Under the pieces are notes generated by a model. The model was not told the DNA's origin and ran no database searches. It worked only from the letters and a program-made list of their open reading frames with translations. This document shows, piece after piece, positions 24,868 to 35,079 of a stretch of 64,000 nt of DNA. A program made the position numbers and the translations under genes. Source of the stretch: Planctomycetota bacterium (GTDB lineage Bacteria > Planctomycetota > UBA1135 > GCA-002686595); the NCBI GenBank assembly GCA_020853575.1, contig JADYYP010000021.1, positions 100,690 to 164,689 on the forward strand, written 5' to 3'. How positions within the stretch are numbered: position 1 is the stretch's first letter; each line of letters starts with the position of its first letter.

Positions 24868-27393
24868 ATGGGCTCGCTCGCACCGGAGACTCGCGTCGAG
24901 CTGCGCCTGCGAGAGCTCGCAGTTGCCGCGCTGCTGCTCGGGGCGCTCGTCGCATGGATCTTCCACGAGCCGTTGATGGGCCTGCGCAGCGCGGCGTTCT
25001 CCACCGCGGATCTGCTGCAGAACGTGCCGCTCTTGCAGCTCGAGTCGGGCATCCGTCCGCGCAATGCGCTGCTCTCCGACCCGGTCGTCCAGTTCCTGCC
25101 CTGGCACGACTTCGCGCAGCGCGAGCTCTCCGCGGGTCGCTGGCCGCTGTGGAACCCGCAGAACGGTTGCGGCACGCCGCTGTGGGCCAATTTCCAGTCC
25201 GCCATCGCGTCGCCCGCTTCGCTGCCGTTCCGCGTGCTCGAGCCCAAGTTGGCGTTGCTCGCCAGCGCGCTCGCCAAGGCGTGGTTCGCGGGGATGGCGC
25301 TGTTCGTGTTCCTGCGACGGATCACGCTGCGGCCGGTCGCCGCGCTGTTCGGTGCCGCGAGCTTCGTCACCTGCGGTTTCAACATGCTGTTGATCAGCTA
25401 TCCGCACTCGACCGTGCTGGCGTGCTTGCCGGCGGCGCTGTTCTGCGCGGAGACGATTCTCCAGCGCGCGCGCGACGCGGGCGGAGCCGTGCCCCGCGGT
25501 TGGAGCGCCGCATTGATCGCGACGCTCGTGGCCATGGCCTATGCCGGCCATCCCGAGGTGCTGTTCTTCGCGGGGATCACCCTGGCGGCGTACGTGGCCA
25601 CGCGTCTGATCGCGCAGGCCTGGCACGCTCGAGGGCGCAGCCCGCGCGAAACGCTGCGCACCGCGGCGACGTTGGTCGGCATTGCGCTGGCGTCGCTGGC
25701 GCTCGCAGCGCCGCTGCTGTTGCCGTTTGGGGAGTACGTCTCGCTCGGCAGCCGCACGCTGGAGCTCCACGCCGCACCCTTTCCTCCGCTCGATTCCTCG
25801 ACCTGGCCGCGCTACCTGTTCCCCAGCTTCCTGGGGTCGGTGATCGACGGCCAGAACCTCGGCGCCGAGCTGCCTCCGCCGAACTACCACATCGCCAACC
25901 TCGCCTATGCGGGCTCCACCGTGATGCTGCTCGCCGCGCTCGCTCTGCGGCGCGCGCTGCGCAGCTCGATGACCGCACCCTTCGCCGCCCTCGCCGCTCT
26001 GTGGCCAGCCTGGGCGCACGACCTGTTCGGGTGCGCGCGCTGGCTCGGCGCACTGCTGCATTTGAACTGGGTGCCCAACTTCGTGAGCCAAGGTCCCTGG
26101 TTGGTCGCTCTCGCAGTCCTGGCGGGCAGCGCTGTCGATGCACTGCTCGCGCACGAGCCGCGACGCTCGTGGCTGGGAGCTGCGTCCATCGTCGCGCTCG
26201 CGGGCGCCGTGCTCGCGTTCGCCTGGACGAGCGCGCGCGAGACGGCGGCGACGGTAGTGCGTGAGCTGGCACCCGCGGCCGAGCTCGTCGAAGCCGCGGA
26301 GGGCCACGTCGTTTGGATGTCCGCAGCGGCGCTGCTGGGAATCCTGGGAGTCGCAGCGGCGTGGATCGCGCGTTCGAAGCTGCGCCGCGGGCTCGCGCTG
26401 GGCGCGCTCGTGCTCGCGTTCGGCGTGCAGAATCCTGGGTTTTGGTCGCACTACCAGGTCGCGTGCGAGCAGCGCTTCCTGGTGCCGCGAGCCGCGGGCA
26501 TCGATACCCTGCGGAGCCACGTCGGCTCGGGTCGCGTGCTCGATCTGTCGCGCGCCGCATTGCCGCCCAATGTCAACCTGCACTACGGGATCCACCTGGT
26601 GACCTCGTACGACGCGCTCGGCGTCGGCGAGTACGACGGTCTGCTGCAGAGCTTGCTCGATCCTCGCACCAACTGGCAGGCGATCGCTTCCGCCAGTCCG
26701 CGAGACCTGGAGCTGCTCGGAGTCGAGTACGTGGTCCTCGACGAGGCGCTCGACACCCGGCGGACGACAGTTGCGGACGCACGCGAACGCGTTGCATGGC
26801 GAGGCGACGCGAGTGCGCTCCAAGAGGTCGCGCGCATGGGTCGCGCGGTGCTCTACCGCTATGTGCCGGCGCGTGGACGTGCGTGGTTGGTCGCGCGGGC
26901 ACTCTTTGCCGGCGACATACGCAGCGCGCGCGGCCGAGTCTCGCTGCCGCGTTTCGAGCCCTACGAAACGGTGGTGCTCGGCCCGGACGTGCCGCCTGGG
27001 TTCGTCGCGCGTGAGCAGCGTCGAACGCGCCGCCAGGACGAGCGCGATGCGAGCGCGGAGGGGCCCGCCAGCCCGGATGGGGTCGTGACGTGCACGCTCG
27101 AAGTGCCGGGCCGCTCGAAGTACACCGTCGAGCAATCGGCCGCGCAGTACTTGGTGCTCGCGCAGACGCGCTATCCCGGATGGAGCGCATCGATCGACGG
27201 AGCTCCCTCCGCGTTGTTGCAAGCCAATGCCGCATTCGTCGCGCTCGATGTCCCGGCGGGGCGGCACGAGATCGAACTGGTCTACCGCCCGGCATCGTTC
27301 CGCTGGGGCCTGATCATCGGTGCCATCGGCTGCGCGCTGGCGCTGCTGTGTGTGTGGAGCGGCGGTCGACCGACGCGTTCCCGTTGCGCGTGA
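24868..27393 (+). CDS. YfhO-like polytopic membrane protein
   Basis: Large (841-residue) membrane protein with about a dozen hydrophobic segments and a soluble C-terminal domain. The DPVVQFLPWHDF segment near residue 72, followed by GRWPLWNPQNGCGTPL, is typical of YfhO-type proteins, GT-C-like enzymes implicated in glycosylation of lipids, teichoic acids or polymers. The Asp and Trp in this first extracytoplasmic loop are the likely catalytic-loop residues. The C-terminal half (about 575-800) is soluble and includes a YPGWSASIDG strand and a VPAGRHEIELVYRP segment, as in other members. It begins 61 bases after the VCBS-repeat gene and could share its promoter. Its substrate is unknown. Confidence 0.78.
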   Translation: MGSLAPETRVELRLRELAVAALLLGALVAWIFHEPLMGLRSAAFSTADLLQNVPLLQLESGIRPRNALLSDPVVQFLPWHDFAQRELSAGRWPLWNPQNGCGTPLWANFQSAIASPASLPFRVLEPKLALLASALAKAWFAGMALFVFLRRITLRPVAALFGAASFVTCGFNMLLISYPHSTVLACLPAALFCAETILQRARDAGGAVPRGWSAALIATLVAMAYAGHPEVLFFAGITLAAYVATRLIAQAWHARGRSPRETLRTAATLVGIALASLALAAPLLLPFGEYVSLGSRTLELHAAPFPPLDSSTWPRYLFPSFLGSVIDGQNLGAELPPPNYHIANLAYAGSTVMLLAALALRRALRSSMTAPFAALAALWPAWAHDLFGCARWLGALLHLNWVPNFVSQGPWLVALAVLAGSAVDALLAHEPRRSWLGAASIVALAGAVLAFAWTSARETAATVVRELAPAAELVEAAEGHVVWMSAAALLGILGVAAAWIARSKLRRGLALGALVLAFGVQNPGFWSHYQVACEQRFLVPRAAGIDTLRSHVGSGRVLDLSRAALPPNVNLHYGIHLVTSYDALGVGEYDGLLQSLLDPRTNWQAIASASPRDLELLGVEYVVLDEALDTRRTTVADARERVAWRGDASALQEVARMGRAVLYRYVPARGRAWLVARALFAGDIRSARGRVSLPRFEPYETVVLGPDVPPGFVAREQRRTRRQDERDASAEGPASPDGVVTCTLEVPGRSKYTVEQSAAQYLVLAQTRYPGWSASIDGAPSALLQANAAFVALDVPAGRHEIELVYRPASFRWGLIIGAIGCALALLCVWSGGRPTRSRCA

Positions 27394-27540
27394 GACCGCC
27401 GCGAACAGCGCCTCGCACGGCCAGGCGACGAGGCCTGCGCGACGACTCGCGCCAGCTCCTCTCCGCGAGCTCCAACGAGCCTCCGCGCTCGGTGCGAGAC
27501 GATGGACGCGCTGCGCGCGCGCCGTACGATTTCGTTGGAC

Positions 27541-28719
27541 ATGAAACGTGCACTGCCGCTGCTGTTCGTCGCCGCTTGCGTCGCTCCGCCCACTTCCGAT
27601 GCTCCGCCGGCGACCGGAGCCGCCGGTGAGTCGTTCGTCGAAGCGCCGATGAGTTCGGCGAGCGCGCGCGAGCCGCTGCGCGAGCTGTACGAGCGCGATC
27701 CGTCGCTGTGGCCGGCGCCGACGCTCGATGCGGGCATCCCGCACCGCGAGCTCGCGCTGGTTCCCGCGCGCGCCGCGACCACCGACCCCGTGCAACGCGC
27801 GCGCGAGGAGCTCGGGTCGATGCTGTATTTCGACGCACGCATCTCGGGCAACGGACAGTTGGCCTGCGCGAGCTGCCACGATGCCGAGCTGGGGTTCGGC
27901 GACGGCCGTGCGGCGAGCTTCGGCGAGGGCTTTCTGGCTCTGCCGCGCAACGCGCCGACGCTCTTGAACGCGAGCCTGCGCACGACGTGGTTCTGGGATG
28001 GCCGCGCGAGAACGCTGCAAGCGCAGGCGCTGGCGGTGTTCACCAATCCACGCGAGATGCACACCAGTGCCGAAGACGTGGTCGCGAAGTTGGCCTCGTC
28101 GCACGGTTACCGCGGACGTTTCGCCGCGGCCTTCGGTGACGAGACGGTCAGCATCGAGCGCACGCTCGATGCGCTCGCGGCCTTCGAAAGCACGCTGGTT
28201 TCCGACGGCTCGAGCGCCTTCGACGCGTTCCTCGAAGGCCGCCATGACGCTCTGAGCGACTCCGCCGTGCGCGGTTTGCACCTGTTCCGAACCTCGGCGC
28301 GCTGCCTGAATTGCCATTACGGGCCGCTGCTCACCGACGAGCAGTTTCACAATCTGGGGCTGACCTACTATGGCCGCGAGCTCCAGGACCTGGGGCGCTT
28401 CGAAGTGACCAAGGACCCGCGCGACGTGGGACGCTTCCGCACGCCATCCCTGCGAAATCTCGGACGCACCGGACCGTACATGCACAACGGCCTGTTCGAG
28501 CTCGAGGGCGTGATCGGCATGTACAGCGCCGGCATGCCGCGCATCGTGCCCAAGCCGGAGCAAGTGGGCGATCCGCTGTTTCCGGTCAAATCGCCGCTGA
28601 TCCAAGCGCTCGATCTGACGCGTGCCGAGAAGTCCGACTTGCTCGAGTTCCTGAACTCGCTCACCGAGCGCAAGCGCCGGCTGCGCGCCCCCGCACTGCC
28701 CGCGCTGTTCGATGTCTGA
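27541..28719 (+). CDS. di-haem cytochrome c peroxidase (MauG/CcpA family), lipoprotein
   Basis: Periplasmic enzyme of the di-haem peroxidase family, which reduces H2O2 or carries out MauG-like oxidations. The ATG at 27541 gives a lipobox (FVAAC, Cys13). Two haem-binding motifs are present: CASCH (C109, C112, H113) and CLNCH (C255, C258, H259). Conserved RNAPTLLN, FWDGRA and RTPSLRNLGRTGPYMHNG segments match the family. The length (392) is ordinary. Maturation would need the cytochrome c assembly system at the left end. It is followed 62 bases later by an ECF-type sigma factor gene whose alternative ATG at 28712 overlaps this stop, so co-transcription is plausible. Confidence 0.9.
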   Translation: MKRALPLLFVAACVAPPTSDAPPATGAAGESFVEAPMSSASAREPLRELYERDPSLWPAPTLDAGIPHRELALVPARAATTDPVQRAREELGSMLYFDARISGNGQLACASCHDAELGFGDGRAASFGEGFLALPRNAPTLLNASLRTTWFWDGRARTLQAQALAVFTNPREMHTSAEDVVAKLASSHGYRGRFAAAFGDETVSIERTLDALAAFESTLVSDGSSAFDAFLEGRHDALSDSAVRGLHLFRTSARCLNCHYGPLLTDEQFHNLGLTYYGRELQDLGRFEVTKDPRDVGRFRTPSLRNLGRTGPYMHNGLFELEGVIGMYSAGMPRIVPKPEQVGDPLFPVKSPLIQALDLTRAEKSDLLEFLNSLTERKRRLRAPALPALFDV

Positions 28720-28780
28720 GAGCGCGCCCGTCCGACGCGCGGGCTTGCGCTCCAGCGGTGTCGCTCGAACAATCCGGGCC

Positions 28781-29455
28781 ATGAAGGCGCGCGAGACGAG
28801 CTGGACGATGATCGACGCCGCTCGCGCGGGCGACGACGACGCTCGCGAGCGCTTCGCACGCGACTACGCGGCCGTCGTGCGAGCCTATTTCGCAGCGCGT
28901 TGGGCGCGCTCGCGCCTCTCCAACGAAGTCGACGACGCGGTGCAGGAGGTGTTCATCGACTGCCTGCGCGAGCAGGGCGCGCTCGAGCGCAGCGATCCTT
29001 CGCGGCCCTTCCGGCCGTTCCTGTACGGCGTCGCGCGCACCGTGGCGCTGCGCTTCGAGCAACGCGCGGGGCGCGCCGAGCTCGCGGAGCTGGACGGCGA
29101 GGACCGCGAAGCGCGCGAGACGCGCCTGAGCGTCGCCTTCGATCGCGCCTACGCGGTGGCGGTGATGCGCGAGGCCGGCGAGCTGCAACGCGCGCGGGCC
29201 CAGGAGCGCGGTGCAGTGCACCTGAGGCGCGTGGAGTTGCTCGAGCTGCGCTTCCAGCTCGGATTGACGATCGCGGACATCGCGGCTCGCTGGGGCGAGG
29301 ACGCGGCGCGCGTGCACCACGTGTACGCCGACGCACGCGAGGACTTCCGCGAAGCGCTGCGCGAGGTCGTGCGGCAGCGCAGTGGAGGACACGCCGCCGA
29401 TCTCGAGCGCGAATGCGACTGGATGCTCGAAGTGCTCAAGGGCGGCGAGCGCTGA
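28781..29455 (+). CDS. ECF-type RNA polymerase sigma factor
   Basis: A 224-residue sigma-70-family factor of the extracytoplasmic-function size. Region 2 is visible as RFARDYAAVVRAYFAARW and VDDAVQEVFIDCLRE; region 4 as LLELRFQLGLTIADIAARWG with a helix-turn-helix and an Arg/Ala-rich C-terminus. The linker between them is longer than in typical ECF factors (about residues 80-150), as in planctomycete ECF proteins paired with Ser/Thr kinases. The large TPR Ser/Thr kinase gene lies convergently 145 bases downstream, which fits such a pairing. No anti-sigma factor gene is adjacent. ATG 28781 begins at the family N-terminus; 28712 would add 23 residues. Confidence 0.82.
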   Translation: MKARETSWTMIDAARAGDDDARERFARDYAAVVRAYFAARWARSRLSNEVDDAVQEVFIDCLREQGALERSDPSRPFRPFLYGVARTVALRFEQRAGRAELAELDGEDREARETRLSVAFDRAYAVAVMREAGELQRARAQERGAVHLRRVELLELRFQLGLTIADIAARWGEDAARVHHVYADAREDFREALREVVRQRSGGHAADLERECDWMLEVLKGGER

Positions 29456-29600
29456 ACGACTGCGCCTCCCTTGCGTCGCGTGGCGCGGAGATTCCCCAGA
29501 CGCAGTCGTTCCCGAGTCCGGTGCGCCAGCGCCGCGGGGCGCCGGACATCGAGTCCCTGAGCTCCTCACCACATCCGAGCGTCCACGATTGGCGTCGTGC

Positions 29601-32600
29601 TCACTTGGCCGAGAGCAACGCTCGCGCTTCGTCGACGAACCGTCCGAGCAGCGGCTCCGCGGCCACGAACTCCTCGAGGTCGAGCTCGCGCAGAGCGGTC
29701 CGCGCGCGTGCTGCCTCTCCCAGATGCTCGTCGCACAGCGCCAGGAACAACTTGCGCGACTGATCGTTGTTCGACGTAGACATGCCGCTGAAATGCGCGC
29801 GCGCGGCCTCGAAGTCGCCAGCGGCGTACAGCAACACACCGAGCAAATCCGCGGCATCCGGATCGTCGGGCGCGAGCTCGAGGAACTTGCGCGCGTGCTC
29901 CACGGCAGCCTGCGCATCGGCCTTGGTCGAGGCCGGATCGCGCAGGATGAGGATCGCGAGCGAACGCCGCGGGTTGGGGAAGTTGGGGGAGAGCCGCACG
30001 CTCTCGAGGTACGCCGGACGCGCTTCCGCGAATCGCCCCAAACTGGCCAGCGCGCTCCCGCGTTGCTGGTGATCGAAGGCGAACTTGGGGTCGAGCGCGA
30101 TGGCCGCGTCCGACTCCGCCAGGGCGCGCGCGTGGTCGCCCGTGCGCAGGCCGAGATAGGCCAGCTCGGTGTGCGGGCGAGCGAACTTGGGATCGAGCTC
30201 GAGCGCGCGCTCGAACTCCGACTTGGCTTCGTCGTAGCGCCCCAACGCGCGCAGCGTCGTGCCGCGATTGTGGTGGACCGTGGCGCGCGTCGGGTTCAGC
30301 GCGAGAGCGCGGTCGTAGCTGGCCAGCGCTTCATCGCGCCGTCCCATGCGGTCGAGCGAGATGCCCAGATTCTCGTGCGCCAGAACGTACAGCGGCTCGA
30401 GCTCGATCGAACGCTGCAGCGGCTCGACGGCCTGCGCATCGCGTCCGGTTTGCATCAAGGCCGTGCCGAGGTGGAAGTACATGTGGCCGTCCTCGGGCAC
30501 GCGGGCGACGACCTCGCGGAACAGTGCTTCGGCCTCGGCGCCGCGGTCGAGGTACGAGCTGAGCGTCATGCCGAGCTCGTGCCAGACCTCGATGTTGCCT
30601 GGGCGCAGGGCCAGTGCCGCCTCGTACATGGCCAGCGCGTCTCTCGCGCGCGGTGGCCGTGCCTGGCGCAGTGCGCGGGCGAGCTCGAAGGCGATGTGGA
30701 AATCGCCGGGAAACCTGCGCCGCGCCAGGCTCAACAGCTCGATCGCGCGCGCGTTCGTGGAGCCGAAGAGCAACGCGTGAGCCACCAGCCGCAGCGTGAT
30801 CGGCGGCAAGCGCTCGACCTCCGGGCGCAGCGCGATCTCGTCGAGCCGCGCTCGGTCATCGGCGGCGAGGGCCAGGCGCACCTCGGTGCGCAGTGAATCG
30901 GGGTCGAGAGCGGTCGCGATGCGCGTCAAGCGCGCGGCGCCCGGCACGTCGAGCGCGTGCCGCCGGACCACGGACCAAGCGTCGATGGACGCGGCGAGCT
31001 CGACAGGCAGGCCGCGCTCGGCGAGCGCAGTCGTCACCGCGCGTTCCTCCAGGTCGAGCGCCAGTCCGTGCAGGCCGAACACTGCGGCGTAGCTGCGGTC
31101 GACCGCGCTCCAATCCGTGGGGTAAACCGAGTCGCCCTCGGGCTGGCGGATGCTCTCCAAGTCCGCGAGCAGGCGCGCATTGTCTTGGGAGCGCAGCGCC
31201 TGCTCGGCCGCGGTGCGGGCCTCGTGCTCGATCTCGCGCGCGAGCGCTTCGACCTGGCCGTGCATGGCGAGCCCCACGTCGGCATTGGAGAGCCGGGCGC
31301 GCGCGCGCTCGAGAGCGAGCGTCGCCGCGGGCCAATCTCGTTGTCCGCGCGCGGCACCGGCTTCGACCAGTGCGGCCGCGACACCGTCGTCGGCGACTCT
31401 CTGGCGCTGGACGCGCTCCGCGCGCCACCAGAACCACAGGGCGATCCCGATCAGCAGCGTGCTCGCGGCCACGATCGTCAGCAGCACGGTCGAGCGCGCG
31501 CGCACGCGAGCCTCCGCCGCGCCGACTTCGGCGCTCCGCGCGCGTTGCTCGAGCGAGGCCAGGTAGCGCTGCACGCGTTCGGACACGACCTCGGCGGAGC
31601 GCGGCCGCTGGGATTGCTCGGGCGCCAGACATTCACGGCACAGGTCCACCAGCTCGGCGTCCGCATCGCTGCGCGCCAGCCGAGCCCGAGCGTCGTCGAG
31701 CTCTGCGCGCGCGGCCTGCAGGACCGTGCGCTCGCTCTCGCCGGTATACGGAGGATCGCCGGTCAGGATCTCGCACAAGATCGCTCCGAGCGCGAACACG
31801 TCGCTGCGTTGGTCGATGCGCTCGATCTCGCCTCGCGCTTGCTCGGGTGGCATGTAGGCCGGCGTGCCCATCACCGATCCGGTCAGGGAATGCGAGCCGG
31901 CGCCCAGCGCCGCGCTGCGCACGGTCTCGATCACCGAGATGGTGCGCGCCGCGCGCGAGCGTTGCTCGTCGTCGACCCCGCCGGTTGCGAGGACCTTGGC
32001 CAGCCCCCAGTCGATCACCTGCACCTCGCCGAAGGCGCCGATCAACACGTTCGATGGCTTGAGGTCGCGGTGCACCACGCCGCGCGCGTGGGCGTAGGCC
32101 AAGGTCTGGCACACGGCCGCGAACACATCGAACAGCTTGCGTCGCGTGGTGCGGTCGCGCTCGGCGAGCACGGCGGCCAGCGTGCGGCCCTTGATCAGCT
32201 TCATCGCGAAGAACGGGCGGCCGTCGGCGAGCAGGCCGAGCTCGTACACCGGAACGATGCCGGGATGCTGGAGCTGTCCCCCGATTTGTGCTTCCTCGAC
32301 GAAGCGCTGCACGATCTCCGGTCGCGCCGCGAGGTCCTCCCGCAGCACTTTCAACGCGACGTCGCGGCCCAGATCGAGGTCGTGCCCCTTGAGCAGCACA
32401 CCCATGCCCCCGCGCGCGAACTCTCCCTGCAGTTGATAGTTGCCGCGCCCCAGCAGCTTGAGCCCGTCGGTGTCCGCGCTCGCGCGCGTCAGCGGGAGCG
32501 AGAACTCTCCGCCGGTCTCGCGCAGCGAAACCCGCGGCACGTGGATGCCGCTCTGGCGCTCGAGCGCCGACAGGATCGGAGGAGCCGTCGCGCCGAAACC

Positions 32601-32654
32601 GACCGCCAGCGCCGCTTCGAGGTCGTCGCCCGTCCGTGCACCGAGTTCGCTCAT
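29601..32654 (-). CDS. transmembrane Ser/Thr protein kinase with TPR repeats
   Basis: A 1017-residue Hanks-type kinase. The N-terminal cytoplasmic kinase domain (about 73-370) has the Gly loop FARGGMG, the catalytic Lys102 in VALKVL, HRDLKPSN (195-202), DWG in place of DFG (215-217) and the APE-region GTPAYMPPEQA. One membrane segment follows (about 389-410). The C-terminal part (about 420-1017) has a helical region and then some ten TPR-like repeats with the W-LG-Y-A-F-A-P pattern (for example AEYDKALALNP-like units), likely extracytoplasmic. DWG is common in planctomycete PASTA-less kinases. It is convergent with an ECF sigma factor gene and follows acs on the same strand; a regulatory link with either is inference. 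Confidence 0.92.
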   Translation of the reverse strand: MSELGARTGDDLEAALAVGFGATAPPILSALERQSGIHVPRVSLRETGGEFSLPLTRASADTDGLKLLGRGNYQLQGEFARGGMGVLLKGHDLDLGRDVALKVLREDLAARPEIVQRFVEEAQIGGQLQHPGIVPVYELGLLADGRPFFAMKLIKGRTLAAVLAERDRTTRRKLFDVFAAVCQTLAYAHARGVVHRDLKPSNVLIGAFGEVQVIDWGLAKVLATGGVDDEQRSRAARTISVIETVRSAALGAGSHSLTGSVMGTPAYMPPEQARGEIERIDQRSDVFALGAILCEILTGDPPYTGESERTVLQAARAELDDARARLARSDADAELVDLCRECLAPEQSQRPRSAEVVSERVQRYLASLEQRARSAEVGAAEARVRARSTVLLTIVAASTLLIGIALWFWWRAERVQRQRVADDGVAAALVEAGAARGQRDWPAATLALERARARLSNADVGLAMHGQVEALAREIEHEARTAAEQALRSQDNARLLADLESIRQPEGDSVYPTDWSAVDRSYAAVFGLHGLALDLEERAVTTALAERGLPVELAASIDAWSVVRRHALDVPGAARLTRIATALDPDSLRTEVRLALAADDRARLDEIALRPEVERLPPITLRLVAHALLFGSTNARAIELLSLARRRFPGDFHIAFELARALRQARPPRARDALAMYEAALALRPGNIEVWHELGMTLSSYLDRGAEAEALFREVVARVPEDGHMYFHLGTALMQTGRDAQAVEPLQRSIELEPLYVLAHENLGISLDRMGRRDEALASYDRALALNPTRATVHHNRGTTLRALGRYDEAKSEFERALELDPKFARPHTELAYLGLRTGDHARALAESDAAIALDPKFAFDHQQRGSALASLGRFAEARPAYLESVRLSPNFPNPRRSLAILILRDPASTKADAQAAVEHARKFLELAPDDPDAADLLGVLLYAAGDFEAARAHFSGMSTSNNDQSRKLFLALCDEHLGEAARARTALRELDLEEFVAAEPLLGRFVDEARALLSAK

Positions 32655-32781
32655 TTTGGGGGTTCCCGCGGGTTCCGCGAGCAACGCGCCCGCTCGCGCC
32701 GGAATTCCCGCGACAATAACGTCCGTTGCGCCTCGGCACGCTCGGGCGGTCGCCCGCTGGGCGATCCCCGCACCGAATACC

Positions 32782-32801
32782 CTGAGGGCTCGTGCCCTCA
32801 G
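32782..32801 (-). terminator. hairpin after acs (possible terminator)
   Basis: CTGAGGGC (32782-32789), loop TCGT and GCCCTCAG (32794-32801) form a perfect eight-base-pair stem 13 bases beyond the acs stop on the minus strand, before the kinase gene. It lacks a T-tract, so it may be a pause or processing site rather than a true intrinsic terminator. Confidence 0.4.
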
Positions 32802-32813
32802 CTCACCACGAGC

Positions 32814-34769
<1,956 letters not shown>

Positions 34770-35079
34770 GGCGGGACCTCGGGGCGTCGAGTGTGCGCGC
34801 GGGGCGTGATCCCGCGGCGGGGTTCGGTGGCGCGACGCTAGCGGCGCGAGCGCGCTCTCGCCAGCGGCCAGGCTGCCGGCCTGGGCTCCGATCCCCGCGC
34901 GAGTTGCGGCGTAGGGCCGTGACCGCTGCCGACAGCTCGCGCGCCGCGCCGTCGCGGGCTTCGAGCAACCGAGCGGCGCTCGGTCGTAGTTCCGCGTGGG
35001 CCGAACGGCCACCTGTCCGGCCCTCGATCACTCGCTCTAGCCTTCGAGGAGCTCGCGTTTTCCCTTCCCGGAGTCCTCC
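34770..35079. other. 310-base divergent intergenic region
   Basis: Lies between acs (minus) and the P-domain secreted protein gene (plus), so it must contain both promoters. Visible: GAGGT just before acs and a clear GGAG six bases before ATG 35080. I see no convincing -35/-10 pair, repeat or RNA gene; the rest is GC-rich without structure. Confidence 0.5.
34776..34780 (-). promoter_or_regulatory. Shine-Dalgarno deciding the acs GTG start
   Basis: GAGGT (minus strand, 34780 to 34776) lies six bases before GTG 34769. No in-frame ATG between this point and the conserved N-terminus gives a full-length enzyme. Confidence 0.65.

Noticed and set aside
24733..28782. A minus-strand open frame of 1349 codons opposite YfhO-like, MauG and neighbouring genes
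   Set aside because: Arg/His/Gln/Ala-rich composition, no family motif, and lies antisense to three well-supported genes; it is a GC-driven shadow frame.
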